Shown: positions 1 to 25,600, counted from the first letter of the stretch. The stretch: 64,000 bases of DNA from Siniperca chuatsi (GCF_020085105.1 NC_058047.1:21842001-21906000); one strand, 5' to 3'. Numbers and translations: made by a program. The notes: generated by a model from the letters alone, not told the origin.

Positions 1-73
1 ATATGTTGCATGTTAGCTGGCTGCTGCAGTTCTCATAAACAGCTTGTACTGACACTATGTCCTCTGTCTCCAG

Positions 74-8973
<8,900 letters not shown>

Positions 8974-8976
<3 letters not shown>

Positions 8977-11700
8977 AATCCTGTTCTCTGGCAGAGAGGA
9001 GCGAACGTCTCAGAGGAGAGGACTCATCGGTCTGAAGTCCAGACCTCGCACGTGCAGTAGGATCTCTGTCTGAACCAGGATTTTAAACATGCATACAGAA
9101 ACTGAACACACTGAGGGAAAAAGTGACTTGAGTACCAGAGAGGGGGGGAAAATCCGTCATCACTGATTTCCAACCATCCCTGCCTTTCATCCTTGACAAA
9201 TGAAAATTATATCAATCTAATAATAATGTGTATGTTACATACAGTAGTGCGTATACGGCTGTAGTCCTATATGTTTGACATACATGAAGTAACTTACAGT
9301 GCCTATGAAAAGTACCCCCCCTCCTCCCAGAAGTTCATGTTTTATTGTCTTACAACATTGAATCAAAGTAGATGTAATGTGACTTTTTTGACAATGATCA
9401 ACAGAAAAAGACCCTTTAATGTCACTAATCATAAAATAAAACATGATAACTTCCAAGTGAGGTGAATACTTTTTATAGGTATTGTACAGTGTGATCTAGT
9501 TCACACAAGCACAGCCCTCTAACAGGCTCTACAGGCTTTCCCACTCACTCTGCAGAGCACCACACTGAAATGTGCATTGCTGCATCGCTCACCCTCACCT
9601 GGCATCCAGCTTTCTTTCAACAACTGAAAGAGAAACACAGGTTAGATGATTACCTCCATGACAGCTGGCGACCTTTGGGTCAAGACTGACCTCGACTTTG
9701 CTGATACGATGCTGCTCCTCCTGCCCAGGTCTCCTCGCTCCCTGTGATGTCCACCTGGGAGCAGGGAGGAATGAGTGGTCAAGCCTGTGGTGTTGGAGGT
9801 GCTCTGCCTGTGCTCATAGAACTGGAGTTACAATGATAACCACCGTTTGGTAAAAACAGAACATCTAGACGTCTCTGTCATCCTCACATTTCCAGTAATG
9901 AATATATGCAGTGATGAGAAGTTGTTTCAGTCATAGCATAATAATTTATTGTTTATATCAAACGTGGGTTTTTTTTGGCAAGGTTTTTTTTTTCTGAACT
10001 TTTCTTCAACTGTTTTACTACTGTGAAGTTTTATTTATTTTGTCTGTTTGTATTATATTCTAATCTTCACTGTTACTGGTACTTTTTCACTCTGAAATGC
10101 TTAAATGTTTTGGGTTTTTTTGTCTGTTTTTTGCATCCAAAGAACTTTAATTTGCTTTTTAGTCATTTCGCAGTTTGTTTTTTACATCATGTGTTTGGCG
10201 TGTAAATTCAGTGTTACTACTTTTTTCACTACACCTCTTTTGGAAATGCCTCAGGCTCATGACTCTCGGCATCAATTGCAACACTAAGGCAGCAGACATT
10301 GTCAGTCATAGTAATCTTCACATCATTACAATGTCTTCCAGTGTTGCCCTATTCTTGGACACATGCACACAAATCATTTGTAACAATAGAATTTCATATT
10401 TTCTTTAGGTGTAAAAATAATCAGCATATCAGTGAAATTTGCTGTATCTGGTCGCCCTCACCTCCTCACAATAAAAAATCCATTGACTGGACATTTCAAA
10501 TGTTTGTAGATGTAGAGCATCAGTTGTAGTATTTGGGGTCAATATCGTACCCGTTATCTGTATATTTGAATGAACACAGTACGTTGCAGTGTTGACTTGG
10601 TGAGACACGGCAGTTTGTAAATGGGTTGAATGTTGTTTGCACTTCTCAAGAGGACCTGAAGACGAACTAGTGATAGAGGCCAAATAAACATACATCACGT
10701 TATCTTCGTTTCTGCTCACACAAGTTGATATTTAGACAGCATTTATGTTAGGGTTATCAAGTGTGTGTGTGTTGGGTGTTGGTGACGTCAATCACAGTCA
10801 TTGTAGGGTCAGCGTTTACTGTAGTCTCTCTGTGGCTGACATCTTAGGACTCTCAAGTAACACTTAAGTTGAATTTCAACAAACTGATTTTTTTATCTAA
10901 CTTCAGAAACTTCAGTTGGTTGGTACGTTTCTATGTGCGTTTGTGTGTAAGGGAGGATGCATCAGTGTAAAATAGAAATCAGCTCATTGTCATGATGTGC
11001 AGTGGCCAGTTGTAATCAGTTTGCTGTCGTTCATCAGATGGAGACCATAGCAGCAATATTTTGTACAGTCTAGCTTTTAAGTTAATTTTTATTGCCTTAT
11101 TGAGAAATTTTACATGTAGGCCTATTGTTTATATTTTTTTCACTTGTGCTGTTGTATTTATTTTTCTTTCTCATAGTTGTGCTCCTGAGAATGTGTACAT
11201 AAAAATATAAATACATATATAAAGATATGCAAATATATTTTCCATTTGAATCGGAGAATATTATTTTTATTTGGTTTTATTTTTGCTGCTGGGCAAGAAA
11301 TGATTGCAATCTATATAATTTACTGTAACATATTCTTCAGTGTGTTTACTGAGATGCAGCTGCTGTATATTTACGGTCCATAAACCACAGCTGTTTCTTT
11401 GTAAGATACCCAAAATTGAAAGATTTGTGGGTTTTCCTGTACATGCAAATCAATAGGGATTCTTCCAACTGTTCAGCTGTGTTGTGTAGGTGTTTTCAAA
11501 TCGCTGTGTGCCCTCATCCAGTAGGGAGAGTCCTTTACAGAGACATAGCATGATTTCAAAATGAATATGCATATCAGAAATGTGTATTTATGTATATCTG
11601 TGTATATTCATCTATTTATACATGAGGATAAATAGATGGCTGTATGTGTGTGTGTTTGGATCAGAATGAATACAAAATAAAGCAGTTCCATGAATTGTTG
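8974..11700 (+). other. pip5k1c: pip5k1c 3' UTR
   Basis: The last exon begins with the stop codon and is followed by about 2.7 kb without a supported coding frame. A polyadenylation signal AATAAA sits at 11676-11681. Much of 9900-11700 is AT-rich, as expected of a long fish 3' UTR. A Tc1-type MITE lies inside it (9295-9486). The exact cleavage site is not determined. Confidence 0.55.
9295..9486. mobile_element. Tc1/mariner-type MITE in pip5k1c 3' UTR
   Basis: The ends are TACAGTGCCTATGAAAAGTA and, read in reverse, TACAATACCTATAAAAAGTA (17 of 20 identical), each beginning with the TA expected of a Tc1/mariner target site. No transposase frame is present. The interior matches a common teleost Tc1-derived MITE by memory. 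Confidence 0.7.
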
Positions 11701-13020
11701 TCCATGGAGATAATGTCATATAATATTTTTATTGATCAGATCATCAGACGTCTAACCTGAAATAGAAATGAACCATTTGCACCAGTCACCTTGGATTCGG
11801 ATTTTTGTTAAGCTTTAACATTGAGAGACTGATCAGCATTGACTGCTTTCAGCTGTTATGCATTCACTCCTACTGCTGAGTTCAGAAGTCATAAGGATCA
11901 TATGAGTAATTGGGTACTCAAACTTGATGACTGAGTACAACAAAATATACCTACAGTGAGGCTTTAGTTTTGCTGTATTTTAGGGACCAAATAGCATATT
12001 ACCTCTATTCAATTTGGTCCATAAATACCTTCACTTATTTACGTAATTAATAGGGATAGATTTATATGTAACAAAGTAGTATTGGAATAGAAAATCTTAA
12101 GTAATTACCAAACAATGACAAATCATTACTTCACCATTATTTGTACAGCTCCTGAAGGCAACATGTTTGTCGAATTCCTCTTGGTCTGAAAGTTTTGTGT
12201 CTCTAAGAAAAACTAAATCAGTTGTTCCTTCCAAGTATTGTGGGATGTTAATGAATATGGCAATCTGTGTATTAGATTTAGAACATTTTGGCCTGATGGT
12301 GGTGCTACATGAAAGGTAGAGGGGTTGCAAAAACAATTAGAAATCATTTCCTGCAAATCTGGCCACTAGCTGTTGAGCTATCTTGCTCTAGACCAAGTGT
12401 TGGACGGATGGATTAACCAGCCGGTTGGCATCACCATCCAGGCCTGTTAGTGGGACAAATATCTGCAAAATGTGGCTGTGGGAGCTGGGAAGGTCTGATC
12501 TCTTGAGGCCATTCAGAACCCTTTAAGATATAGTTCCCTCCAGCACAGCCAGAGACTGCCACTGAAAACGACCACTGATCAGACAACCAGCACACCAGAA
12601 GAGGAATCTCAAATCACTTCCACTCATGTAAAAGTGACCAGAACCTGCCAACATGACAATCTATTGGCCTGGTTTGTATGTCCACTGAGAAAGAATGAGG
12701 TGACAGTGGAATACAGTGGAGTGAATTTGACAATAACATATTACTTACTCAATAACCTGCTTTATCAACAGTGGGATTATTGTATAGTTACGACCGATTA
12801 ATAAATAGTATAGCCTATTGTATTGTTCATTTTCACATAGACCTTGTAAATTGTTTGGTTGGATGTGGATGATCTACTTTTTTCAAATAATACCATAAGT
12901 TTTTTTTTTTTTCTGAGATTGGACAGTGTGTATACCCATGGTTAAAATATACAAAGAATGTATACCGCTAAAATAAACATTTAATGTACTGATTCTGGTG
13001 TTCTCTCCCTTTAGAAAACA
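11701..13020. other. Intergenic, no gene seen
   Basis: AT-rich sequence between the pip5k1c polyadenylation signal and the rab11b promoter. Reading frames are short and lack splice-site support. A run of 11 T lies near 12901. Confidence 0.6.
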
Positions 13021-13129
13021 TTATTAAACAGTCAGCATGCCTGAAAACATTGGATGTTGCTCAGTCTACAAGAAGACGCAGGGCGTCGTAGTTTGGAGAA
13101 CAAAGGGTGTGGTGCCCCGCCGTGTTCTC

Positions 13130-13352
13130 TGCTGTGCATGATGATTGGTCGGCATTTGCAAAGAAAGTAGATGATTGGTTGATCTATTTGTCAGTCAATA
13201 TGATAACATTTTCAATTGGTCGAAAACGACGTTCCTAAAGTCACGTGCTCGTTCTTTTCCTTGAAGGCGGTGTCTAGTAGCTGCCGGTGAGAAGGGTTGT
13301 TGTTGTTTCTTGTGGGAAAGTACTTAAAAAGTACAAACAATCGCCTTCTAAA
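13130..13352 (+). promoter_or_regulatory. rab11b: rab11b copy 1 promoter with CCAAT boxes and E-box
   Basis: Three inverted CCAAT boxes (ATTGG) stand at 13144, 13174 and 13215, spaced 30 and 41 bp, as in NF-Y-dependent housekeeping promoters. An E-box TCACGTG lies at 13241-13247, about 105 bp before the start codon. CpG density rises here. No TATA box was seen. The factors are inferred from motif only. Confidence 0.5.
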
Positions 13353-15719
<2,367 letters not shown>

Positions 15720-16019
15720 CGCTCTTATTTTCTTTTCCTGTTTGACTTTCTGTCAGTCTTTCCTCTCTTTCATCTCTGGTTTACTTCAGCTGTCATCGTG
15801 ATATCCTCATGGGTTCAGACGTCTCTGACACCAAGACTCTTGTTTTTGACATTCCTTTTTGCTGGTTTCTGCTTTGTTTCTTCTTGGTTCATTTGTCTTC
15901 CTCTGATCTCAGAAGAGCCCGTGTCTAAACAGAAACAAAACATAACGGCCTCATCATACCCTAGAGAGGGAGGAAGTGTTTTAAGTGCTGTTATGAAGTT
16001 GTTATTAAAGCTGTGGTAA

Positions 16020-16429
16020 ACTACAATTTCTTTTACATTAACTAGCCTTCATGGTCCTATTGACCCGCTCCTGTTGAAGGAATGGTGAGGGATCAGTGGG
16101 CTTGTGCATCAGTGCTTCAAGCAGTCTCTACTTGCCTGTTTTTCTCAGCTTGTAATGAAACAGACTTGTTACAGTGGAATCCCAATTTCATGTCTGGTTG
16201 ACCTGATTCTGCCTATCATGCAATACGGGTGTAGAAGAGGAGATGAGAAGAAGGTACCATTGGAGTATTGATGCATACTCTGTCTGGAGTTTCTATTTGT
16301 CTCTCTAATATTAATTTTCCTCTTTGAGCCCTGTGCCTACTGTGGCATGAAATTAGCATGAGCCAGGGACCAGAATGGCTGTGACTGTCTGACTTAATGT
16401 GGGCAAGTGTGAAACAAATGAAGTGTTTT

Positions 16430-16488
<59 letters not shown>

Positions 16489-18230
16489 ATCTCTGTGAAC
16501 AAAGATACCAAAGGAGGCTGATGCAATCAAGATCAGTTTTAGGTTTTCTCATTCAAGTGTGTTCAAGGCTGCTAAGATTGCATTTCATTGCTGTATTTGG
16601 CAAACCAATCTGGGCTATTTGAAAAAAGTGTACTGCTTTATAGCAAAAGTAATGTTATAAATTGTGTGTGTGATTTGTCATTGTGAAATAATGGTATAAG
16701 CGTGATCAAGCCTCCTGTTCCTTTCCTGAGTTTGCTCAGGTCAAACTCTCTTTCAGCAGGCTGTCTCTTTTTTTGCACTTATGTCCAATAATTTCAGTGG
16801 AACAAATCACATATTTTTGTATACACTCAACATCTTTATAAAGTAACATTTCCTGTTGGTTGTAAAGGAAAAAAATCACTGTGGCGATTTTTTTTCTTCT
16901 TCTCTTGAACAACATTTTTCTCTCATGTACTCAGTCAACGTTGCTGTCATTTGAATGTGATATCTGTTAAAGGGAAATGGATAAAGATTTGAGTAATATG
17001 AAATGCTCTCAAGTTAACACTTTCACTCCAGCCACATTAACGGTTGACAGCTGGGAAAGTGGAACTGAAAGTCAGTAATGCAAATAGTTTTTATGGTTGG
17101 CTGAAATTTATCTTTTCCATTTATCTGGTAAAGATGCTTTCACATGTGATTGAATCGATACATTATGTCACGTTATTTCACATTTCTTCAAATATATGTA
17201 AAGGCAGCAAATTAGTTTTGCTACTTTCGCATTACACAGAAAATACTGAAGCATAAATAAACCTAGTCCACATGTCCATATAGCAGACAGACTTATTTTT
17301 GGATGAATTATTCACTCAGTGTACCCTTAACTTAATGTGTTAAGCAGTCAACTGATGGGTGGGCCTAGTGTCAGTGGAAATGTTTGTGCATGCAGGCTCT
17401 AGGCTGCCTTTTTAAATATACACATATGATGATCACATAGGTTTCTTGCACCAGATGAACACATGTAGCTTTACAGCATCTAATCAATGCCTTGTGCACT
17501 CAGGGCAGGCCCCTTGAAATATTAGATATCCATCCTTCTATTCTTATTCAAACAAATATTGTCAATGTGAGTGAATTTTAGCAATACCTAATATTTAAAA
17601 AACTCTGTTTCTTATGTAAAACTTACTTATGTAAAAAACAAAATGTACATTGCTTCTTCAGTCTAACATGGTCTGCGTTTCTGCTAAGGGTTAATTAAGC
17701 AGCTCTCTGGCTAGAATTAATCACTTTGCAGTTGTAAGACCTGCCATTTCCAGGACTAAAATAAAATCAGTTGAAATTGTCTGACCAATGTGTGCTGTTA
17801 AACGTAGTCTTGCCTTTTGTGTTTTGTTGTTTGACGCTCTAGTGAAATATGTTTTCAATCTTAAATGCATTATAGAAATCAAATGATCCCTGATCTGTTT
17901 ATTTCTTTTGGCCGTGATGCGCATGTGATGTTTTCGGTGAATGCCCCACCCTTTGACAAGCCGTTGTTATTCACAATCACATTGTCAGTCGTCTGGATTG
18001 TGTTTTGCACTCGTCTGCCCTGTCTTTCCAGCGGAGGCAGACAGCTGTTGATGAGCCTCTGGGGTGAATTTAAAGCTCTGGGAAAGCGGAAGCCTGGCCT
18101 GCTGTGTGTTATCAGCTGACGGCTGCTAGCTAGCACAGGGCTGAATAGCATATCAGTAGCTAGCTAGTGGCATTACACTTTGACCAATGCTGTTCATTCA
18201 CACATCTCTACAGCCTAACATGAAACGAGA
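16020..18230. other. rab11b 3' flank and intergenic to marchf2
   Basis: No supported gene. The stretch holds the rab11b copy 1 3' UTR (end not resolved), a GT microsatellite and AT-rich sequence, and becomes CpG-richer near 18000-18300 before the putative marchf2 first exon. Confidence 0.5.
16431..16486. repeat. (GT)n microsatellite
   Basis: About 28 GT units downstream of rab11b copy 1. Confidence 0.95.
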
Positions 18231-18296
18231 AGGAAATGCGAGGTTATTAGGGAGGTAATGTCTGCTGCCGCGAAACATCTGTAAGAAGAAGACGAG
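18225..18296 (+). other. marchf2: Putative marchf2 non-coding first exon
   Basis: A CpG-containing segment ends in GACGAG followed by a strong donor GTGAGTAG at 18297. It precedes the marchf2 start exon by about 2.3 kb. Only the donor supports the call; the 5' end is not determined. Confidence 0.35.
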
Positions 18297-20514
18297 GTGA
18301 GTAGACCTTTTTAGCTTTCATTTTTTCACGGCTAGCAGTTTACTGTAGCTACTGACAGCTGGCAGCTAGCAAACAACCAACACAGCTGTAACGGAACATG
18401 TTTATTTGCAGGACAATGCAAAATGGACAGCAAATGGATATTGATTTAAAAAAATGATAATGGATAGAATTTGGACGGTTGGTGCTAATGTTTTAAATAC
18501 GTCACTGCAACATTGTTATACACAGTTATTTTATGCCGCCACGCAATTGTAAGTAAGGGTATTATTATATTGACATGATGCAACCGCTGCTTCAGACAAT
18601 AGTCTGGCTCAAAGCTGTAACAGCTGGATTGTGCCACTTGTCCCAGTGAAAATGAAAACGACATTAGTTTGTTAGCAAAGTATATTTTTAATGGCATAAT
18701 GTGCACTTATTAACCCACCCATCACTATTTTAAAATGTACGTAAGTCCCTTTCACGTGTATGGCTTAAAAATGACATGCATTTATGTTTCTCAACTGATC
18801 AGATCTGAAGATACGTTGGCCTGTTTTTATTCCGGTGTTTACAAACAGTACATCACATCTTTAAAAGACTCAGACAACAGTAACTTCATAGAGTCTGTTG
18901 TTGTCTTAGCTTTAGGCCTACCCTTTTGTTTATCTGGGTCAGGGATTGTGCTTCTTAATCATGCCCCCATGCTGTATCAGTATGCATAAATAATAACAAC
19001 AAGCAGTCATACTGTAACAGTTTACCATTGATTTGAATGGGTTAAGAGGTCATCAAACCAGGGACCTGTAGCATGAAGTTGATTTGCAGTCAAGAATAAC
19101 CAGTCTCACAAAGCTGGCTCCGTTAATAACAGTCCAAGTGTGAGCAAGATTTTAGGATATTTGGTATTTCATCTCTTCTCTGACACAGTGTCAACAAAGA
19201 CAGAACGTTATTTCTTTCAAGTATAGTAATTATTGCAGGTCCGTTTTTGTAGATCGAATTAGACCAAATGTTATTTTGTCCAACACCTGTAATTACCACT
19301 CTTCTTAATCACAGCAAGGTTTTTACTTGCTTTTAGAGTGTAAATTATCCTATTAAATCATTCATAAAGAGATGGAATAAAGACACAAAATCCCATAAAT
19401 TAACCCAAGATTTTCTACATTATCTGCCGTCTTAGACCTCCTGTGTAATGCTATGGTTTAACAGCCATATGTACACAGCTACAGTTCTTCTATAAACAAT
19501 AATGATGCAGTATTTACCCAGTAGTCTGGTATGAATGAGCAAATGTAGGCTCAGTAGTGTCCAGTGTCTTGTGTCATATACAATATGTTTGTGTGTTAAA
19601 GTTACGCAGTTACTACAAGTGTAGTTGTGCTACCATCATTGAAATGACGAGTAGCTCATACTTTCTTTAAAAGGAAAGATTTCAATACCTACACACATTT
19701 CAGACCTTTTGGTTTTAGAGTGTCTGGTGTCACGGAATAACTCTTACTGAATCTATTGTCTCGTCAAAATGAAATATTTTCACTCAGAACATATCCATTT
19801 GTCATTGGTGTGTGACTGTACAGAATCATATCCCAACAGCAGGACAAATGTACTACAGGCTGTAGTACAATTCAGCAGTTTGCCTCTTATCCATAGTGAC
19901 GGGTTATCTGAGGGGAGACAGCTGTTTATCAGTCTGCTGCACATCACACTCACTGCCACTGACGTATACACTTGCTTTTATAATGGATTAGCAGCTGCTT
20001 TGGCCAAATGGGCCCACCTCCAAACTGACGGCTTTCTTGTAAATGACAAAATGTATTTGTATTTAACTTTAGTTATTCTCACATGGCAGGAAATTTGTGG
20101 TACGTGAAATGTACTTTCAGATGAGCACTGTCATACCATACAGCGTACCCAGAACTAGACTGAATTGACAAAATCAGAATTATACAAAATCACAATACGG
20201 TTGATAATATGACTGTTGGGTCAGGCTATTATTGCTTTCATTACTATATCTAATTTCACTAACCTTGAACAGCTAAACAGAATATTGTTAGGTTTAGCTG
20301 TAATGCAGCCTTAAGGACCAGGAAGACATTTAAGTTAACTCTATTACACTATAGTGATGACCCAATGATATATCAACATACTGTATCTCTTTACTCTATT
20401 ATATTTTGTTTTTGAGGCAGCATGTAAATATCAGCATGCTTTTCCTTCATATTATACTGTATTGTAATTTTATACTGTTGTCCTGTAATATTATATTGTT
20501 TATTTTATTGTGTA

Positions 20515-20617
20515 GTGGTGGAGAAAAGTGAAGTCCTGCATTCAAAATGTTACTTAAGTCAAAGGACATTTAGTATTAGTACAAAAGTGTACTGAAAGAA
20601 GTAAAAGTACTCATTAT
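20515..20617 (+). repeat. 5' fragment of a teleost CAGTGGTGGAA-type repeat
   Basis: Begins TAGTGGTGGAGAAAAGT and continues with AAATGTTACTTAAGT and AAGTAAAAGTACTCATTAT, the left part of the same dispersed family seen at 27062-29459. It ends about 14 bp before the marchf2 coding-exon acceptor. Confidence 0.6.
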
Positions 20618-20741
20618 CTCTCTGTTTGCAGACACTAACCATTCCCAACCTGTGGAGAGCAGATTTTGTGCTTCCTGCTTCGCCTCTGAACCTTAACACC
20701 CTCACATCCACCTCTACGGCCAGTGTCTGGCCACCGTAACC

Positions 20742-22678
20742 ATGACGACAGGGGGGTGTTGCCACCTGCCTGGCTCTCTGTGTGACTGTGCGAGCAGCAC
20801 TGGCCTGTGGAAGAACGTGGAGGAAGCAGGTGGTGATGGGTGCCAGGCGCTCTACGTCACCCAGGTCACAGCCATAGATGGACGGTTGCTCTCCTCAGTG
20901 CTCAAACCCATCGGCACACAAAGGTAAGACTCACTTCCACTCATTTTGTAAACAAAGAGGTCCTGTGGGGTAAATTAACATGAACAGAAATATGCAGGAC
21001 AAGCACATCACAGTGGTGTAACTGCCTCCTTATTCATTCTATAGGCCTTTTTCACAGCAGACATTTTGACTTGTCACAGTAGAAAAAGCACAAGTGTTAC
21101 TAATAACATGAACGATGGCTCTGTTCTCTTCAAGTGTCCCAGTGACAGTGAGACAGTGAGCCAGCATGAACAATGCCAGGACCCTGAAACTGAAGCAGCT
21201 AAAGGCAATTAATTTTATTATTTACACCTGTACTTTTCCTGTGACATGTTAAAATGTATTTATTGTAGCCTCCATATTTGGTCTCCCGATCTACATGTTG
21301 ATCCATTTTTGAAGTTTCTGCATTTACTACGTGAGTAATGTGATTATAACTTTGTTTCGCTACACAATGATCTATGTGGAGCTTGTGATCACATGATTCA
21401 GGTCCCCTATATTATAGCAAACCTGATGAGGCAGATGCTAAATGTGTTGCTCACTCTTCCACTATATCCATTTATTCTGAGCTGGTCCAGTGTTGAGTGT
21501 CTTTCATGTGCTGCAAGCCCCTTCTGCATTTTACTACTATAACTGCATTTGGCTAAAAAGCAGTTTCAGAATTTTGTTATTTTTTAAATATGTTATTTTG
21601 TCTCAGTGATGGTCCCATCTGTCGTATTTGCCACGAAGGAGGCAACAGTGAGGGTCTCCTGTCTCCGTGCGACTGCACAGGCACCCTGGGCACGGTGCAC
21701 AAGAGCTGCTTGGAGAAGTGGCTGTCGTCTTCCAACACCAGCTACTGTGAGCTCTGCCACACAGAGTTCAGCATCGAGCGCCGACCTAGGCCGCTCACAG
21801 AGGTAACAAAGGTCAATGCCCTTTGCCTTGTCTGCATCAATCTTTCTTCTTGTCTTTTTTTTTATTCTACGTGGTTGGGCTGCTCTTTGTGAATGATTGT
21901 GCATATATAAATGTGTGAAGAAGAAGAACCTTTTTTACACCTCATCTTTCCACTTGCTTGCTTGCTTGTTATTACAGTGTGTCTTTTCTGTTCTTGATTG
22001 ACTTAAGATCTATCTTCCACCTGTCTCTCTACCTCTCCCTTGCCTCTCTTTCGCTTGTATATATTCTCCCTCTTCTCTGTTTTTCTGTCTCCTGCTTCTT
22101 ATTCCACAGTGGCTGCGGGACCCCGGCCCTCGTAATGAGAAGAGGACGTTGTTCTGTGACATGGTGTGCTTCCTGTTTATCACGCCCCTAGCAGCCATTT
22201 CAGGCTGGCTGTGCCTGAAGGGCGCTCAGGACCATCTTCAGCTGGGGAGCTGGCTGCAGGCCGTGGGCCTCATAGCCCTCACCATCGCCCTCTTCACCAT
22301 CTATGTCCTGTGGACCCTGGTAAAAATAAATTCACATACAGATTAGACTATAGCACTCTTGTAATGCACATCTTGAGTTTTAAAAGTGCCTGTTAATTTC
22401 CCTTAAACGTGATTTTAAGGGCCTATTAGACATAGCGCTTATACACCCTAATAACCAGCTAGTTTATGTATATAACTGACCTCTTATTTCCGTCTTCTCT
22501 TACCTGGTTGTCTGTACAGGTATCTTTCCGCTACCACTGTCAGCTGTACTCTGAGTGGAGAAGAACAAATCAGAAAGTACGTCTGCTCATTCCTGAAGCC
22601 AAGGGGTCTAACTCTTCCCAGCATTCTTTGCTCTCTACCAAACTGATGAAGAAGTCTGCCAATGAGAGTATAGTATGA
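20742..22678 (+). CDS. marchf2: MARCHF2 membrane-associated RING-CH E3 ubiquitin ligase
   Basis: E3 ligase of endosomes and plasma membrane that ubiquitinates membrane cargo for endocytosis and lysosomal sorting. Coding exons 20742-20923, 21607-21802, 22110-22319 and 22520-22678 keep phase and give 248 aa (human about 246). The 5' UTR part of the first coding exon starts at 20632. The start [16 protein letters not shown] matches MARCHF2. The RING-CH (C4HC3) zinc finger spans about residues 64-112: [28 protein letters not shown]. Two membrane helices follow: [16 protein letters not shown] (about 144-163) and [17 protein letters not shown] (about 177-196), with a cytosolic tail [17 protein letters not shown]. 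The end ESIV fits a class I PDZ ligand, as ETPV does in human. MARCHF3 is the closest alternative; the N-terminus and the RAB11B neighbour favour MARCHF2. Confidence 0.95.
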
Positions 22679-25600
22679 GACCAAATGGAGATGGTCAATG
22701 ATAATGGTGTCGTTTATGTGCGGGGGGGCTGATTGTCGACACATCAAGCCTGCCAGCTAGCCTTTAAAGAAGCACTTGTGGGCTTTTTTGTTGCTTTAAA
22801 AAAAAAAAAAAATTTTTGCCCCATCAGTACTTGATTTACATCACTTTTGTTTTTGTTTTTTAAATCTGCCCTCCTGTGGGTGCAGAAATGAGCACATTTT
22901 AAATGGGGTCGTTCTGTCCTCATGCTGGGTGTTGACCAAGCTCATGCAAAGGCACTGAAGAATGGAACAGCACAGGGAAATGTGCAGAGACATTTACAGA
23001 GACACAGGAACAGTCTCATCATCATGGATGCGATGATAACATTAGATAACAGTGACAGCAGAATAAGAAATGACCAAACTAACTGGTTTAGTGGACTAAT
23101 GTTCTAATGATTGTTCTGCTTAGTTTCCACAACCCATCGATGGTCCACAGATGACTGCCAAGTGTAGCAGGTCCATTCATTGTCATGCTGCAATGATGAA
23201 AGTGTGTAAAAAATGTGCTAGATACATGTCACATCTGGGCATGCCCTTACCTACATAAGCCTTGCATTCTCTGCACAACATTGCCCATTGAGGAGCTCTT
23301 TAAAGCAGTTACTGATCCCACGTTACTCTGTAAAGGCAAAGCAAAAGCTTAGGTCTTTGATTTATTTGCATTTCACAATCCAGATGCCAGTGTGCTGTCT
23401 GAGATGAAACTTTCATTTTGGACTTGGACTATTGGACTTCTTTCAGTGTTTATTTTTTTTCTCCTGCACCTGTTTTTACATCTCATCCAAGAGTGGATGG
23501 CATGCATAGCAAAGCCAGAGATTGTGCAATAAAACACTGTGGACATCGAGATCTTCACAGTACATGAAGAGACCTCTACCAACATGCACAGTTATGCATG
23601 CAAGCACTGTTAATCATTTTTTCTTTTAGTACTGTTAAAATGCTTTTGTGGTTTAAAAGAACTTTTTTTGTATGAACAGATTTAGTATTCCTACTGAAGT
23701 AGGTTCTTGTATTATCGGCACTTTTCAGCAAGTCTATAGATCGACAGAAAACTCCATCAAAATGGCTTTTAGAGGAGCATTTCCACAAGTATTGTTGGGT
23801 GGCTGATGCAGTGTACTAAAGCATCCTTCTAATTGCCTGATAAAGTACTTAATGGTAGCTGTTTTGTTTTGTTTTTTAAAACAATACACATTGCTGTATG
23901 TGTGTAGTTTCTATAGTCACACCAAGAATCAGGGATACAGAAACTTCCTGTGAGCATTTATCATTCAAGTCGTGGTCAAACATCAGTTTGTCTGATCTGA
24001 TGGAAACAAAAATTCTCAGTGCTGGTGTTAAGTGCTTCTGCCAGTCTCACATACACTTTACCCACCGACAATGACTTTCATGGGGGGTACGTTATGCAAG
24101 CACCATTAAGGCTTAATCTGACTTTTGTTTTGTTTTGTCTTTTCTTTCAAGGAAGCCGCTAGATGGTCACGTGTTTTTTCTAAGTCCATTTGATGGATGT
24201 AATCTTTTTTCGGGTGCAAACTTGCCCTCATCATGTTTTGATGTTACTGAGCAGACTCATTTGTAACTGGCTGTATTGGTTGTTTGGGAGGGTAGAGAGA
24301 ATTCACTTCTCTCTCTTGTATATAGTTTGGTGCAGTTTATAATCAAGTCATCTATAGTGGCTGTTAACTAACCAGTCAGAAAACACAAACCACAGTGTCC
24401 GCCTGGTTTCCAGATTTCCGGGTCATAACGTGGTCCAGTTTTGAACATAGTTTATTACTTCATTCCACTTAATTTAGGTTATGGGGAGACGGTTAAATGC
24501 AACTTGAACACTGTGGCCTGTTCACAGGGAGATAAGCCTGAAGATGAAAAAATCCAACAACACATGTACTATTGAGAACAACTTTATTGTTAAAACCAAT
24601 GTAATTCAGCCCGAAACACATTGGCTTTAAGAATACAACAACGTTGTCCTGTTTGGCTGATGCAGGTGTTAAGCCTATGGTTCAGTATTATTGTGCAGAT
24701 CTTACTATTTGTAAGTGTTTCATTTATAACAGTGCAATTAACTAAATTAAACTTTAGCTCCAAGATCACAATTATTGGCTTTTGGGTTTGATTCTTCTCT
24801 ATTCGGTGAATTTATATTTTTATTAGTATGAGTGCTCTAACTTTTGATTATCATACTTTGATCATGGTTTGTTCTTCTATGTGCTTTTCCTTAACTTTCT
24901 TCTAGATGTCAAAGTTAAGGCATGGATCCATTTCGCAGAGGCATTCAGTATTGACACATTGTAAACACATGCAGTACATCATCTGTTGTGTGCAGAGGCC
25001 AAAAGTCTAGGTTATATGCACAATTGTGTTGTAGAAAAGGTTTCAGTCGTAGTCATCTGGACACTGTTTTCAGAATCAAGACGTTTTGGCTCCCATCCGG
25101 AAGTCATTCTCAATTGTGAAAAAATGGACCAGGAACTCTGAAATTTAAGACGGTGTAGTCCCTCATTCGTCCAGGAGGTTGTGTTATGTGTTATTAATAC
25201 TTATTTAAAATACATATATATTGGTGTGGCATAGTCACAAAGAGTCAACCCAGACCATTTCAGTCACCTTTTCAGAGCAGACTTTGGTTGTTGGCTGTCA
25301 GTAAGCATCAATACAAATAAGTTTTTCTTCCTGCACTCTGTGAATTTTCATACTACAGATACCTTGTGATCTGAAATGACATTACAAATTTAGTGGCTCC
25401 TTGGTGTTGCTATTGTAAAACATTAGTCATAGGAACAGGATGTATCTCAGCAGCTATATGGCTGTAAATGTTGAGCAACCATCGTTTTAAAATATTTTTA
25501 TCTGTTTGGCTGCTGACAGTTTGGGCAGTGACTAGTGGCTGTAAGCGTTACTTCCTTGCCCTGGCCTTTTGTCTACACTAACATTACACTTTAGTACTGT

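Noticed and set aside
21593-21904. Antisense 103-codon frame opposite the marchf2 RING exon
   Set aside because: Shadow of a GC-biased coding exon; the sense frame has the zinc-finger cysteines.
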